The notes under the pieces are model-generated. The model searched no databases. It was not told the DNA's origin and saw nothing but the letters and a program-made list of their open reading frames with translations. The position numbers and the translations under genes were made by a program. A DNA stretch of 64,000 bases from Ferrimonas lipolytica. Its GTDB lineage: Bacteria; Pseudomonadota; Gammaproteobacteria; Enterobacterales; Shewanellaceae. Shown here piece by piece: positions 25,025 to 35,541 of this stretch (the stretch's first letter is position 1; every line of letters begins with the position of its first letter). The stretch spans positions 62,001 to 126,000 of the forward strand of contig NZ_CP051180.1 in assembly GCF_012295575.1 (NCBI RefSeq), read 5' to 3'.

Positions 25025-26578
25025 TTGAGTAAAAAATTAATGCGGTCAGGATTGATCGTCAGCAGCATGACGCTGGTATCCCGAGTGTTGGGGTTGGTGC
25101 GCGATGTCGTGGTAGCTAACCTTATGGGCGCTGGGGCTGCCGCCGACGTGTTTTTCCTCGCCAATAAAATCCCTAACTTTCTGCGCCGGTTGTTTGCTGA
25201 AGGCGCATTTGCGCAGGCATTTGTGCCGGTATTAGCCGATTATTACCATAATCGTCCTGATGAAGTGAAGCAGTTGTTGGCTCGGGTTAGTGGCACCTTA
25301 GGTACCATTATTACGGTGGTCACGCTGTTGGGGGTGATTGGCTCACCGGTGTTAGCAGCACTGTTTGGTACAGGTTGGTTTATCGATTGGCTTAATGATG
25401 CCCCAGGCGGTGAAAAATTTGAGCTAGCGTCGCTGATGCTCAAAATTACTTTTCCCTATTTATGGTTTATCACCTTAACGGCACTCTCTGGCGCCATTCT
25501 TAATACCTTAGGCCGGTTTGCCGTTGCAGCCTTTACGCCGGTGTTTCTCAATGTCGCCATTATCGGTTGTGCGCTGCTATTAGCTCCGCAATTGGCGCGA
25601 CCTGAACTGGCCTTAGCGTGGGGGGTGTTTCTCGGTGGCTTAATCCAATTCCTGTTTCAAATTCCATTTCTTTACCGTAGCAATATGTTGGTGCGCCCGC
25701 GTTGGGGTTGGAACGATCCTGGGGTAGTTAAGATCCGCACCTTGATGATCCCAGCGATGTTTGGGGTTTCAGTAAGTCAGATCAACCTGCTGTTCGATAC
25801 CATTATTGCTAGCTTCTTGATGACCGGCTCCATCAGTTGGCTCTACTATTCTGATCGTTTGCTGGAGTTCCCGCTGGGTCTGTTTGGCATTGCTATCGCG
25901 ACGGTTATCTTGCCGGCACTCTCGCAAAATAAAGCTGAAGGTGATCCGAGTCAGTTCGCCAGCACGATGGACTGGGGTGTGCGTTCGGTTTTACTGGTCG
26001 GCATTCCGGCGATGCTGGGCTTGATGGTGTTGGCTCAACCGATGTTAATGGTGTTGTTTATGCGTGGTGAGTTTACCGTTGAGCACAGCCAAATGGCGTC
26101 GATGAGTTTGCTTGCCTATGCCTCCGGCTTGCTCAGCTTTATGTTAGTTAAGGTGTTAGCGCCGGGCTACTACGCTCGGCAAGATACGAAAACTCCGGTG
26201 CGCTACGGTATTATCGCCATGGTCGCCAATATGGGCTTTAACATCATTCTGGCTATCCCATTTGGGTATGTTGGCTTAGCGTTAGCTACGGCGGCATCCG
26301 CTACTTTAAATGCCGGTTTACTCTATCGTGGTTTGGTTAAGCAACAGGTGTATCAAGTTAGTCACCATAGCCTTAGCTTGATAGCCAAAATGATGGTTGC
26401 TGGGGTCATTATGGCGGCGACGGTAGCCTATGCGTCACCAGCAGAAGCGCAATGGCTGGCTTGGGACTTTGCCGAGCGTGCTATGTGGCTGTTTACCTAC
26501 ATCGCCTTGGGTGGGGCAACCTACGTTTTATCGTTACTGGTTATGGGGATCCGCCCGCGCCACCTGCGTACGGCGTAA
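25025..26578 (+). CDS. murJ: Lipid II flippase MurJ
   Basis: This inner-membrane protein of about 517 residues has some fourteen helices and flips lipid II for peptidoglycan synthesis. The N-terminus (SKKLMRSGLIVSSMTLVSRV) matches MurJ proteins of the Shewanella group, which supports the TTG start at 25025; ATG 25040 is the alternative. FFLANKIPNFLRRLFAEGAF is the family signature. It sits upstream of ribF, as in many gammaproteobacteria where rpsT-murJ-ribF-ileS-lspA is conserved. Confidence 0.93.
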   Translation: MSKKLMRSGLIVSSMTLVSRVLGLVRDVVVANLMGAGAAADVFFLANKIPNFLRRLFAEGAFAQAFVPVLADYYHNRPDEVKQLLARVSGTLGTIITVVTLLGVIGSPVLAALFGTGWFIDWLNDAPGGEKFELASLMLKITFPYLWFITLTALSGAILNTLGRFAVAAFTPVFLNVAIIGCALLLAPQLARPELALAWGVFLGGLIQFLFQIPFLYRSNMLVRPRWGWNDPGVVKIRTLMIPAMFGVSVSQINLLFDTIIASFLMTGSISWLYYSDRLLEFPLGLFGIAIATVILPALSQNKAEGDPSQFASTMDWGVRSVLLVGIPAMLGLMVLAQPMLMVLFMRGEFTVEHSQMASMSLLAYASGLLSFMLVKVLAPGYYARQDTKTPVRYGIIAMVANMGFNIILAIPFGYVGLALATAASATLNAGLLYRGLVKQQVYQVSHHSLSLIAKMMVAGVIMAATVAYASPAEAQWLAWDFAERAMWLFTYIALGGATYVLSLLVMGIRPRHLRTA

Positions 26579-26610
26579 CGGTTTTACCTGTGCAGTTAAA
26601 GGAATGACGT

Positions 26611-26636
26611 GACAGTGGCGAAACTTCGCCACTGTC
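26611..26636 (+). other. 12-bp-stem palindrome between murJ and ribF
   Basis: GACAGTGGCGAA, AC, TTCGCCACTGTC: perfect 12-bp arms around two bases. No T-run follows, so it is not a standard terminator. It lies just upstream of the ribF promoter. Confidence 0.6.
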
Positions 26637-26650
26637 CGCTGTGCACTCCA

Positions 26651-26679
26651 TTGGTATTACCCCTAAGCTGGGGTATAAT
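26651..26679 (+). promoter_or_regulatory. Sigma-70 promoter of ribF operon
   Basis: TTGGTA, 17-bp spacer, perfect TATAAT, ending 36 bp upstream of the ribF start. Confidence 0.8.
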
Positions 26680-26715
26680 CCGGCGATTTTCATAGCAAAA
26701 GATAAACTATCCCCT

Positions 26716-27657
26716 ATGGAGTTAGTGCGCGGGATTTATAATCTCACCCCAAAACATCATGGTTGTGTGTTAACCATTGGCAATTTCGATGGTGTCCACC
26801 AAGGCCATGCTGCGGTTATTGCTCGCTTAGTCGAAGTAGCCAAATTGCACCAAGTGCCGGCAACGGTGATGTTATTCGATCCTCAGCCGCAAGAGTTTTT
26901 CGCGGGCGACAATGCACCTGCTCGGTTGAGTTTGCTTCGAGACAAGCTAACCCGATTGAGTCAGCTGGGTGTCGAGCGAGTGTTGTGTGTTCGTTTTAAT
27001 CAGAAGTTTGCTGATTATCACCCCCAACAGTTTGTCGAGCAGTTGTTGGTTAATCAGCTTGGGGTTCGCCACTTAGTAGTGGGAGATGATTTTTGCTTTG
27101 GTAAAGCGCGCCAAGGCAACTATGCCATGCTGCAGCAAGCCGGCGAGCAACATGGCTTTACCGTGCAAGACACGGCCAGCTGTTTGTTAGCTAAGGCGCG
27201 GATTTCCAGCACCTTAATTCGACAGGCACTGGCGCAAGGCGATCTAGCCGCAGCACAACAGATGTTGGGTTACCCTTATCGGATCAGCGGGCGAGTAGCT
27301 CATGGTGACAAGTTGGGTCGCACCTTAAACTTCCCAACGGCAAACATTCCGCTGAAACGCAAGGTGGTACCGGTTCGTGGCGTATACGCGGTAACGGTTC
27401 AATTAGCCAGCGGCGAGCGAAAACTCGGTGTAGCCAATGTTGGTTCGCGACCAACGGTGCGCGGCAATATTTGTCGATTAGAAGTACATATATTCGATTT
27501 TGCTGGCGATATTTATGGTCAGCAACTGCAGGTTCAGCTGGTTAGCTGGCTGCGGGATGAACAACGCTTTGAGTCACTTGATGCACTTAAAGCTCAAATT
27601 AGCGCAGACGTAGCCAAGGCCAAAGCCTGCTTGTCTGCACCTGAATACTTAGTTTGA
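26716..27657 (+). CDS. ribF: Bifunctional riboflavin kinase/FAD synthetase
   Basis: This 313-residue enzyme makes FMN and then FAD. The N-terminal nucleotidyltransferase domain shows TIGNFDGVHQGH; the C-terminal flavokinase domain shows the GRTLNFPTANI stretch and GVYAV. ATG 26716 (MELVRGI) was chosen from family alignment; the reading frame is open 25 codons further up but would cover the promoter. It is first gene of ribF-ileS-lspA-fkpB-ispH. Confidence 0.95.
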   Translation: MELVRGIYNLTPKHHGCVLTIGNFDGVHQGHAAVIARLVEVAKLHQVPATVMLFDPQPQEFFAGDNAPARLSLLRDKLTRLSQLGVERVLCVRFNQKFADYHPQQFVEQLLVNQLGVRHLVVGDDFCFGKARQGNYAMLQQAGEQHGFTVQDTASCLLAKARISSTLIRQALAQGDLAAAQQMLGYPYRISGRVAHGDKLGRTLNFPTANIPLKRKVVPVRGVYAVTVQLASGERKLGVANVGSRPTVRGNICRLEVHIFDFAGDIYGQQLQVQLVSWLRDEQRFESLDALKAQISADVAKAKACLSAPEYLV

Positions 27658-27680
27658 ACTCCTTGATGGTGAAGCCCTAA

Positions 27681-30485
27681 ATGGTTGATTACAAAACGAC
27701 TCTGAACCTACCGGAAACTGAATTCCCAATGCGTGGCAACCTTGCCAATCGGGAACCGGAAATGTTGAAAAACTGGGACGAAAAGGCGCTGTACAAAGCG
27801 ATTCGTGCCAGTCGTCAGGGCGCCAAGCCATTTATTTTGCATGATGGTCCTCCGTACGCGAACGGCGATATTCATATCGGCCATTCAGTCAACAAGATCC
27901 TCAAAGACATCATTATTAAGTCTAAGACCTTAGCTGGTTTCGACGCCCCATACGTTCCGGGTTGGGATTGTCACGGCTTGCCGATTGAGCTGAAGGTTGA
28001 AGGTAAAGTAGGTAAGCCTGGCCATAAGGTTACTGCGGCAGAGTTCCGTGAGAAGTGCCGTGAATACGCAGCTAAACAGGTTGATGGCCAGAAGGCTGAT
28101 TTTATCCGTTTGGGCGTATTGGGTGAGTGGGATAAGCCATACCTGACCATGGACTTCGGTACCGAAGCCAACATCATCCGCTCTTTGTCGAAAATCATCG
28201 ATAATGGCCACTTGCATAAAGGCGCTAAGCCTGTGCACTGGTGTACGGACTGTGGCTCTGCTTTGGCTGAAGCTGAAGTAGAGTATGAAGACAAGACCTC
28301 TCCGGCCATCGATGTGAAATTCGTTGCTGCCGACGAAGCGGCTGTTGCGGCTAAATTTGACGGCGCAGCGGGCACTGGCCCAATCAGCGCTGTTATCTGG
28401 ACTACCACTCCGTGGACCTTGCCAGCCAACCGTGCGATTTCACTGCACGCTGAAGTTCAGTATGCCTTGGTGCAGCTGGATGGCGAACGGTTGATCCTCG
28501 CCGCTGATCTGGTTAAGTCCGTGATGGAACGTGCCGGTATCGACAGCTTCAAAGAGTTGGGTTACTGCCAAGGTGCTGCATTGGAGCTGATGCTGTTCCA
28601 ACACCCATTCTACGATTTCACCGTGCCTGCAATCCTGGGCGATCACGTAACCACCGAATCCGGTACCGGATGTGTACACACCGCACCAGGCCATGGTCAA
28701 GACGATTTCATCGTTGGTAACAAGTACGGCTTGGAAGTTGCTAACCCCGTTGGCAACAATGGCGTTTACCTGCCAGACACCGAGTTGTTTGCTGGTCAGC
28801 ATGTATTCAAAGCCAATGATTCAGTGATCGAAGTGTTGAAACAAAACGACGCATTGCTTCACATTGAAGCATTCCGTCACAGTTACCCACATTGCTGGCG
28901 CCACAAGACGCCAATCATCTTCCGTGCTACGCCGCAGTGGTTCATATCTATGGATCAAGCGGGCCTGCGTCAGCGTTCCCGTGAAGAGATCGAGAAGGTG
29001 CAATGGTTACCAGATTGGGGCCAAGCCCGTATCGATACCATGGTTGCCAACCGTCCAGACTGGTGTATCTCCCGTCAACGTACTTGGGGGGTGCCAATCG
29101 CACTGTTTACTCATAAAGAGACCCAAGAACTTCACCCGAATACCATCGAATTGATGGAGCAGGTAGCGAAGCTGGTGGAAGAGAAAGGCATTCAAGCTTG
29201 GTGGGATCTTGATTCTGCTGAGCTACTGGGTGACGACGCGGCTAACTACGACAAAGTGCAAGACACCTTAGACGTATGGTTCGACTCTGGCGTGTCGCAT
29301 CACAGTGTGGTTGATGCTCGTGAAGAGTTTAAAGGTCAGCCAGCCGATTTGTACCTTGAAGGTTCTGATCAGCACCGTGGCTGGTTTATGTCGTCACTGA
29401 TTTCATCCACTGCGATGAAGAACAAAGCCCCTTACCGCCAAGTGCTAACTCACGGTTTCACCGTAGATGGCAAGGGTCGTAAGATGTCTAAGTCTATCGG
29501 TAACGTAATGAGCCCACAGCATGTAGTTAACAAGCTGGGTGCCGATATCCTGCGTCTATGGGTTGCTTCAACCGACTACGCCGGTGAGATGACCGTTTCT
29601 GATGAGATCCTAAAACGTTCTGCTGATGCATACCGTCGAATCCGTAATACTTCGCGCTTCCTGCTGGCCAACATGAATGGCTTTAATCCAGCCACAGATA
29701 TGGTTGCTCTGGAAGATATGGTGGCCTTGGATCGCTGGGTTGTGGGTCGCGCTCATAGCCTGCAGCAAGAGATTATCACTGCTTACGATCAGTACAACTT
29801 CCATCAGGTTACACAAAAACTGATGCACTTCTGTTCAGTAGAGTTAGGCAGCTTCTACTTAGACATCATTAAAGATCGTCAGTACACCACCAAAGGTGAC
29901 AGTGTTGCTCGTCGCTCTTGTCAGAGTGCCTTGTTCCTTATTTCAGAAGCGATGGTGCGCTGGATGGCACCTATTTTAAGCTTTACCGCTGACGAGATCT
30001 GGGCGCAGCTGCCTGGTGAGCGTGACCAGTTTGTGTTTACCCAAGACTGGTTCGATGGCTTAGCGCCAATGGATGATAACGCGGCGCTAGACGACAGCCA
30101 GTGGCAGCAGTTGGTTGACGTGTTAGCTGCACTAAACAAATCGTTGGAAGCGGCTAAGAAAGATGGCATTAAAAACCGTCTGGGCGCAGACGTCACCCTG
30201 TACGCCGATGGCGAACTGAAAGCGTTGCTGGAGAAGCTGGGTGACGAACTGCGCTTTGCGTTGATCACCTCCAATGTCACTATCGCTGATTTGACTGATG
30301 CTACCGATGCAGTAGCAACCGAGCTAGAAGGCTTTAAGGTGAAACTGACCAAGAGCGAAGCTCAGAAGTGTGAGCGTTGCTGGCACCATCGTGAAGACGT
30401 AGGCAGCATTGAAGCACACCCAACCCTATGTGGTCGCTGTGTAACTAACGTTGATGGCGAAGGGGAAGCACGCACTTATGCTTAA
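27681..30485 (+). CDS. ileS: Isoleucyl-tRNA synthetase
   Basis: This 934-residue class I synthetase has the HIGH motif in [19 protein letters not shown] in [11 protein letters not shown], an editing domain in between ([14 protein letters not shown]), and a C-terminal zinc finger CERC...CGRC. The N-terminus agrees closely with the E. coli enzyme. It is 23 bp after ribF, and lspA starts inside its last codons, the usual arrangement. Confidence 0.98.
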   Translation: MVDYKTTLNLPETEFPMRGNLANREPEMLKNWDEKALYKAIRASRQGAKPFILHDGPPYANGDIHIGHSVNKILKDIIIKSKTLAGFDAPYVPGWDCHGLPIELKVEGKVGKPGHKVTAAEFREKCREYAAKQVDGQKADFIRLGVLGEWDKPYLTMDFGTEANIIRSLSKIIDNGHLHKGAKPVHWCTDCGSALAEAEVEYEDKTSPAIDVKFVAADEAAVAAKFDGAAGTGPISAVIWTTTPWTLPANRAISLHAEVQYALVQLDGERLILAADLVKSVMERAGIDSFKELGYCQGAALELMLFQHPFYDFTVPAILGDHVTTESGTGCVHTAPGHGQDDFIVGNKYGLEVANPVGNNGVYLPDTELFAGQHVFKANDSVIEVLKQNDALLHIEAFRHSYPHCWRHKTPIIFRATPQWFISMDQAGLRQRSREEIEKVQWLPDWGQARIDTMVANRPDWCISRQRTWGVPIALFTHKETQELHPNTIELMEQVAKLVEEKGIQAWWDLDSAELLGDDAANYDKVQDTLDVWFDSGVSHHSVVDAREEFKGQPADLYLEGSDQHRGWFMSSLISSTAMKNKAPYRQVLTHGFTVDGKGRKMSKSIGNVMSPQHVVNKLGADILRLWVASTDYAGEMTVSDEILKRSADAYRRIRNTSRFLLANMNGFNPATDMVALEDMVALDRWVVGRAHSLQQEIITAYDQYNFHQVTQKLMHFCSVELGSFYLDIIKDRQYTTKGDSVARRSCQSALFLISEAMVRWMAPILSFTADEIWAQLPGERDQFVFTQDWFDGLAPMDDNAALDDSQWQQLVDVLAALNKSLEAAKKDGIKNRLGADVTLYADGELKALLEKLGDELRFALITSNVTIADLTDATDAVATELEGFKVKLTKSEAQKCERCWHHREDVGSIEAHPTLCGRCVTNVDGEGEARTYA

Positions 30486-31002
30486 GGAAGCTTGGGCTAA
30501 CCGCCCAGCGCAATGGACGCGCAGTGGTTGCGCTTGGCTGTGGCTGGCAGTGATTTCACTGCTGGCTGACCAAGCCACCAAGTTATGGGTAGCAGCTAAT
30601 TTCGATTACGGCGTGCGCTTGGAATTTATTCCATACGTAAACCTTACCTATGTTCATAACCCAGGTGCCGCCTTTAGTTTCCTAGCGGATGCTGGTGGCT
30701 GGCAGCGTTGGGGCTTTGCTATCTTTGCCACCATTGTCAGTGTGGCGCTTATCGCCATGCTGCGCGCCGAGCGCAAAGAGAACAAGATGATCAACATCAG
30801 CTATGCACTGATCATCAGTGGTGCCATCGGTAACCTGATTGACCGGGTCGCCTACGGTTATGTGATCGACTTTATCGATTTTTTCGTCGGTAACTGGCAC
30901 TGGCCAGCGTTTAACATTGCCGACAGCGCCATCTGTATTGGTGCGGTACTTATGATTTTGGATTCGTTGCTGCAACCTAAGCAGCCGAAGGAGGCTCAAT
31001 GA
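30478..31002 (+). CDS. lspA: Lipoprotein signal peptidase (signal peptidase II)
   Basis: This 174-residue, four-helix membrane aspartyl protease cleaves lipoprotein signal peptides, such as those of the NosL and SirC found here. The catalytic Asp residues lie in [10 protein letters not shown] and [18 protein letters not shown] is also typical. ATG 30478 overlaps the ileS stop by 8 bases, as in E. coli; an upstream ATG in frame lacks support. The fkpB start overlaps its own stop. Confidence 0.96.
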   Translation: MLKEAWANRPAQWTRSGCAWLWLAVISLLADQATKLWVAANFDYGVRLEFIPYVNLTYVHNPGAAFSFLADAGGWQRWGFAIFATIVSVALIAMLRAERKENKMINISYALIISGAIGNLIDRVAYGYVIDFIDFFVGNWHWPAFNIADSAICIGAVLMILDSLLQPKQPKEAQ

Positions 31003-31448
31003 GCAACTTAGTAGTAGGGCCTGGTTCCCATGTATTTATGCACTTCAATGTTGGCCTAACCGATGGCAGCGTTGCTGACAGCACCCGTGCTCACGGTCAA
31101 CCTGCTCGGCTAACCTTAGGTGACGGCAGTTTGAGCCCAGGTATGGAAAAAGAGTTACTGGGGTTAGCTAAAGGGGACACTAAGAAGTTTACCCTTGAAG
31201 CGGATCAGGCCTTTGGCCAATCCAACCCAGACAACCTACAACATATGACTCGCACTCAGTTTGCCGCAGACGCCGATATGACCGTTGGCACCATTATGGC
31301 GTTTGATGCGCCGGACGGTAACCAATACCCAGGTGTTATCCGTGAGGTTGCTGGTGACTCAGTGACCGTAGATTTCAACCACCCACTGGCGGGCCAAACG
31401 GTTGTATTTGATGTAGAGATTCTGGACGTCGTTGCCAAGGAGGCGTAA
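30999..31448 (+). CDS. fkpB: FKBP-type peptidyl-prolyl isomerase SlpA/FkpB
   Basis: This 149-residue cytoplasmic isomerase of the SlyD/SlpA type lacks a signal peptide and has an insert-in-flap domain ([13 protein letters not shown]). It overlaps lspA by 4 bases and ispH by 1, the conserved operon order lspA-fkpB-ispH. It is distinct from the two secreted FKBPs of the sir units. Confidence 0.94.
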   Translation: MSNLVVGPGSHVFMHFNVGLTDGSVADSTRAHGQPARLTLGDGSLSPGMEKELLGLAKGDTKKFTLEADQAFGQSNPDNLQHMTRTQFAADADMTVGTIMAFDAPDGNQYPGVIREVAGDSVTVDFNHPLAGQTVVFDVEILDVVAKEA

Positions 31449-32377
31449 TGAAGGTCGTAATGGCTAATCCACGTGGGTTCTGCGCTGGGGTTGATCGTGC
31501 GATCACCATTGTAGAGCGTGCGTTAGAGTTGTTTGAAAAGCCGATCTATGTTCGTCACGAAGTGGTGCATAACCGCTATGTGGTGGAAGGACTGCGCAAT
31601 CGCGGTGCGGTATTTATCGATCACTTGGTGGATGTGCCAGACAACAGCATCGTTATCTTTTCTGCCCATGGTGTTTCACAGGCGGTTCGTGATGAAGCGA
31701 AGCAACGTGGCCTCAAGGTGTTTGATGCCACTTGCCCGTTGGTAACCAAGGTTCATATGCAGGTTACCCGTGCCAGCCGTAAAGGGATTGAGTGTGTGCT
31801 CATCGGCCATGCTGGTCACCCTGAAGTCGAAGGCACTATGGGTCAGTATGATAACGCGGATGGTGGCATCTACCTGATTGAGTCGCCAGAAGACGTGGCG
31901 GCCATGCAGGTAAAAGATGAAACCAACCTTACCTTCGTTACTCAGACTACGCTCTCAATGGACGATACCGCGGCGGTGATTGATGCGTTACGACAACGCT
32001 TCCCCGTGATTGAGGGACCCCGTAAAGATGATATCTGCTACGCCACTCAAAACCGCCAAGATGCGGTACGTGAGCTGGCATTGAAAAGCCAGTTGGTTTT
32101 GGTTGTGGGCTCTAAGAACTCCTCCAACTCGAACCGTTTGCGCGAGCTGGCAGAGAAATCTGGTAGCCGTGCACACCTAGTTGATGGCGCCGAAGATCTT
32201 CAGCCAGAATGGTTCGATGGTATTGATACCATCGGCGTTACTGCAGGTGCCTCCGCCCCAGAGGTATTGGTTCAAGGGGTTGTGGCGGCCTTGAAACAGT
32301 TAGGGGCCGCTACAGTCGAGGAAGCCAGTGGCGCCGAAGAGAACGTGGTATTCCATGTTCCTGCTGAACTGCGCTAA
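31448..32377 (+). CDS. ispH: 4-hydroxy-3-methylbut-2-enyl diphosphate reductase
   Basis: This 309-residue Fe-S enzyme performs the last step of the MEP isoprenoid pathway, giving IPP and DMAPP. The three cluster cysteines are in [21 protein letters not shown] and ICYATQNRQ, and KNSSNSNRL binds substrate. It is last gene of the ribF operon and followed by a terminator. Its isoprenoid product also feeds menaquinone synthesis. Confidence 0.97.
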   Translation: MKVVMANPRGFCAGVDRAITIVERALELFEKPIYVRHEVVHNRYVVEGLRNRGAVFIDHLVDVPDNSIVIFSAHGVSQAVRDEAKQRGLKVFDATCPLVTKVHMQVTRASRKGIECVLIGHAGHPEVEGTMGQYDNADGGIYLIESPEDVAAMQVKDETNLTFVTQTTLSMDDTAAVIDALRQRFPVIEGPRKDDICYATQNRQDAVRELALKSQLVLVVGSKNSSNSNRLRELAEKSGSRAHLVDGAEDLQPEWFDGIDTIGVTAGASAPEVLVQGVVAALKQLGAATVEEASGAEENVVFHVPAELR

Positions 32378-32402
32378 CTTATCGCTGCCGACATAACGAA
32401 CA

Positions 32403-32426
32403 AGCCAGTCATATGACTGGCTTTTT
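32403..32426 (+). terminator. Terminator after ispH
   Basis: AGCCAGTCAT-ATGACTGGCT followed by TTTTTGCTTTT. Confidence 0.9.
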
Positions 32427-32439
32427 GCTTTTCTAATGG

Positions 32440-32943
32440 CTAACAGTTGCCGGGTTTGTTGTTATAGCGAATGCCACCAGTAGCGCTAATGGTGATCTGA
32501 CGGCGAAGCGGATGGTCGGCACTGAGTGGACAGTAACGAATTGAGCCAGTATTGCCGGTAAATCCGTCAGGAGTGAAACGAACCTGATTACGGCTTGAGC
32601 GGATCAGATCTTTAGAGTCAATGGGCCCGCGTTCAAGCAGTAACTGGTCATCATCATCGAACTGTCCCTTGGTTGCCCCATCAATGAAGACGGCGTAGCC
32701 TTGCGTCCAATCGTTATGACATTGGTTGGCTTGATCCAATGGGCAGGTGGTTACCGTATTGTGATTGTTAACTGCTAAATGACGCCCGAACTTAAGATCT
32801 TGATAGATAGTACTTATTTCTGCTGAGGCGCGAGAATACGCCATTGAGTAAACCCACGAAGGCCTCATCACCAGCAGTAAAATAGTGACTACCGCCATAG
32901 TTATAACAACTTCAATTAGGTTGAATCCTTTGCTTACATACAT
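32440..32943 (-). CDS. Type IV pilus minor pilin, FimT/GspH-like
   Basis: A short leader MYVSKG precedes the prepilin cleavage site and FNLIEVVITMAVV with Glu at +5, the hallmark for PilD processing. The start was set at 32943 for that reason; the frame extends 19 codons further with another hydrophobic stretch that does not suit a prepilin. A GspH-type domain follows with CPLDQANQCHNDW, which recurs as CPLDNNNNCHNDW in the next gene, so the two are paralogues. It probably primes or caps the pilus. Confidence 0.82.
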   Translation of the reverse strand: MYVSKGFNLIEVVITMAVVTILLLVMRPSWVYSMAYSRASAEISTIYQDLKFGRHLAVNNHNTVTTCPLDQANQCHNDWTQGYAVFIDGATKGQFDDDDQLLLERGPIDSKDLIRSSRNQVRFTPDGFTGNTGSIRYCPLSADHPLRRQITISATGGIRYNNKPGNC

Positions 32944-33066
32944 TGGTGAGATCATCAGTGTTGTCAGCAATAATGCTTGGATGAGTTTGATTCGATCCAT
33001 TTGCTGTCGTTAAGTTAGTGGTGTACTCCTGTGTTGTTGGTAAACGTTGTTATGACCTTTATTGGC

Positions 33067-33573
33067 TCAGGTACAGTCACTAGTTGCGGTCGCTTTGGCT
33101 ATGACGCCAGTAACAGAGATGGTCAGCTCTTTTTTATGATTGCCGTCTTTAGCGGTGGCGCAATAACGAATGGTGGTGTTATTACTAACAAAACCGTCGG
33201 AACTAAATCGATACTGTGTGGCAGCATCAAGGTAATCGTCCTCATTAAATTCCGCTCGTGTTTGTAGTAGCTCGTCACTGGCAGAATTAAACTGATTTGC
33301 TGTACCAGCATCAACAAATATAGTGTAACCGTTGCTCCAGTCATTATGGCAGTTATTGTTGTTATCAAGAGGGCAGACGGTTACCGAGTTTTGGTATGCA
33401 GCGGCAAGCTGACGAGCGTAGGTTAAGTCTTTATATAAACTATCGATACTGGTTTCTACTCGATGGTATTGAAGCAATTGCGTAAACGATGGCACTCCAA
33501 CACTAAGCATAATCCCAGCTATTGTTAGTGTAATCAGTAGCTCTAATAAGGTTAAGCCATCTTGGTGTTTCAT
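33067..33573 (-). CDS. fimT: Type IV pilus minor pilin, FimT-like
   Basis: This 168-residue prepilin has leader MKHQDG, cleavage before LTLLELLITL with Glu +5, one membrane helix, then the GspH domain. Ends in a Cys pair (CATAKDG...SDCT) matching its neighbour. AGGA lies just before the ATG. A GAAATTG-A-CAATTTC inverted repeat sits immediately upstream. It is divergent from the pilVWXY1E operon; in Pseudomonas fimT/fimU accompany the same genes. Confidence 0.85.
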   Translation of the reverse strand: MKHQDGLTLLELLITLTIAGIMLSVGVPSFTQLLQYHRVETSIDSLYKDLTYARQLAAAYQNSVTVCPLDNNNNCHNDWSNGYTIFVDAGTANQFNSASDELLQTRAEFNEDDYLDAATQYRFSSDGFVSNNTTIRYCATAKDGNHKKELTISVTGVIAKATATSDCT

Positions 33574-33922
33574 TGGTACTTCCTGAAATTGACAATTTCG
33601 ACCATATAGAAATCTATTTGTTGAACTAGTATCGATTCGGTTTACGTTTCACCTTGAGTGATTATAAGCTGACATTTTTAGTCTCTGCCAATCTTATTAT
33701 TACCGAGCGATTGAATTATCATTAACTTAACATTGTGGCAACCAAATTTACCCATTGTGTTGTTAATGAATTCTACTGTCGCTAGTGCTATTTTTATATT
33801 TGCTAATTAACACATTGAATTAAATTGGGAAAAGCTATCTTCTTACATTTTTAATCTAACTTGTTTAGGATGTACAAAGTAATATTGGGTTTTTTATTTC
33901 TATTTTAAATAGGGATTCTGAC
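33574..33922. promoter_or_regulatory. Divergent AT-rich promoter region between fimT and pilV
   Basis: This 349-bp gene-free region is markedly AT-rich from 33640 to 33910. It must hold promoters for both pilin operons. An inverted repeat GAAATTG-A-CAATTTC is at 33585-33599 near the fimT start. No clear sigma-54 or sigma-70 box could be assigned by eye. Confidence 0.6.
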
Positions 33923-34537
33923 ATGGATGTTAGACATAGTAATATTCATCAGCGAGGCTTTACGCTGATCGAAGTAATGGTGGCAGGTGTCGTACTGAGT
34001 ATTGGTTTGCTCGGCGTATTCCAACTGCATTTGTATACTAAACGCAGTAGCCATGCCTCTATCAACTATGCAGAAGCCGCCTATATGGCAGCCGACATGC
34101 TCGACCGCATCCGCTTAAACCCTAATCAGCGCGACAACTATGTATTGTCTAATTACGACAATGGCAGCGGCTACGGCAGTATCTTTGTTGCTCAACCTGA
34201 CAGCAGTCAGCACTGCACTAAAAATCCGCTCGACAGTAGTATCAACGAATGCACCCCAGAACAGCTGCGTGCTTGGGATCAATATCAATGGAATGAAACC
34301 CTTAAAGGCACGAACGCCACGATTGCAGGGGTCAATATTGGTGCGGTGCCAGGGTTAGTCGGCTGTATTTTCGTATCCGGAAACGACGTTGAGGTTGTTA
34401 TCTCATGGCAGGGGTTGGTAGACAGCAGCGATGCCGCAGATCGGGTTGGTAACTCGAGTAATGCCAAAAGCTGCGGTGCCAGCGGTACTAAGCGGCGGCA
34501 GGTTGTCTTAAACAGCGTAATAATGGATACCGTATGA
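33923..34537 (+). CDS. pilV: Type IV pilus minor pilin PilV
   Basis: This 204-residue prepilin has the cleavage motif QRG-FTLIEVMVA with Glu +5 and one N-terminal helix. The segment AAYMAADMLDRIRLNP is typical of PilV. It forms the pilus-tip initiation complex with PilW, PilX and PilE, and helps load PilY1. GGGA 7 bases before the ATG. Its stop overlaps the pilW start by 4 bases. Confidence 0.9.
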   Translation: MDVRHSNIHQRGFTLIEVMVAGVVLSIGLLGVFQLHLYTKRSSHASINYAEAAYMAADMLDRIRLNPNQRDNYVLSNYDNGSGYGSIFVAQPDSSQHCTKNPLDSSINECTPEQLRAWDQYQWNETLKGTNATIAGVNIGAVPGLVGCIFVSGNDVEVVISWQGLVDSSDAADRVGNSSNAKSCGASGTKRRQVVLNSVIMDTV

Positions 34538-35541
34538 TTAAGCAAAGAGGCTTAACCTTACCTGAGCTAATGGTTTCTATGGTTGTGGGGTTGTTCATCT
34601 TAGGTGCGACCTACGTTGTATTTAGCATGTCTTCAAGCAGCGTGCACTCGACCGGACAGCATAGCCAGTTACAAGAGAGCGCCCGCATGGGACTGCGTAT
34701 GTTGCAAAACGATATCGCCCAAGTGGGTTTTTTCGGCGACTTAACCGGCACCGATTTGATGCCTGGGGTGACTGTCTCGACCACATCAGCGTCGTTAAAT
34801 AGCGCACTTGATTGCGTTGGTGACGGCCTCAACAATGCTAGCTTCCCCTCAACCCATTCGACCAATCAGCATTTTCATTTCCGCACTATTTGGGCATCCC
34901 ATAAAACATCCGCACAAAAAGCGATCAGCTGTGAGAGCGCAACCAACGGTGTTTTAGTTGGTACCGACGTTTTACAGCTAAAGCGACTCGATGGCACAGC
35001 ACTGGCGGATCCTGCGGTTAGGGATATGGATGAAGCCTATTTTGTAATGAATACGAATGAAGGAGCATTTCATATTGGCAGTGGCACCATGCCGACCTTT
35101 AGTGCCAGCAAAGCCTATCGCTATATTCATCGGGTCTATTACGTTAAGAACAATACCGCTGGGATCCCGTCGCTCTACATGCATGACTTGAGCTCAGCCG
35201 GAATGGCATCGGCAACGGCGCTGGTTGAGGGGGTTGAAGATATTGAATATGAGTTTGGTGTCGATCAAGACGGCGATAGCGTGGCTGATACCTTTTTGGC
35301 AACTGTTGATGTTAGCGACGAGATCTGGGATGAAGCGGGCATAGCTAGAATTGTAGCGGTCCGTATTCACATGATTGTGATGAGCGTGTCAGAGGACAGT
35401 AATTACCTAACGGACACCGTTACCTATTCGATGCCAAGTGGGCCGGACAATATAAGCAACGACGGCCACCGCAGGAAAAAGGTAGCAATCACCGTGATGA
35501 TGCGTAATCCGATTTTTGTTAACCAAAGGAACGGTATATGA
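34534..35541 (+). CDS. pilW: Type IV pilus assembly protein PilW
   Basis: This 335-residue prepilin-like protein has the motif KQRG-LTLPELMVSM with Glu +5, then QESARMGLRMLQNDIAQVGFFG, typical of PilW. The large C-terminal pilin domain is expected periplasmic until assembly. It overlaps both neighbours by 4 bases, giving tight translational coupling in pilVWX. Confidence 0.9.
   Translation: MIKQRGLTLPELMVSMVVGLFILGATYVVFSMSSSSVHSTGQHSQLQESARMGLRMLQNDIAQVGFFGDLTGTDLMPGVTVSTTSASLNSALDCVGDGLNNASFPSTHSTNQHFHFRTIWASHKTSAQKAISCESATNGVLVGTDVLQLKRLDGTALADPAVRDMDEAYFVMNTNEGAFHIGSGTMPTFSASKAYRYIHRVYYVKNNTAGIPSLYMHDLSSAGMASATALVEGVEDIEYEFGVDQDGDSVADTFLATVDVSDEIWDEAGIARIVAVRIHMIVMSVSEDSNYLTDTVTYSMPSGPDNISNDGHRRKKVAITVMMRNPIFVNQRNGI

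Noticed and set aside
33031-33267. 78-residue plus-strand frame opposite fimT
   Set aside because: Shadow of a clear prepilin gene on the minus strand with family motifs.
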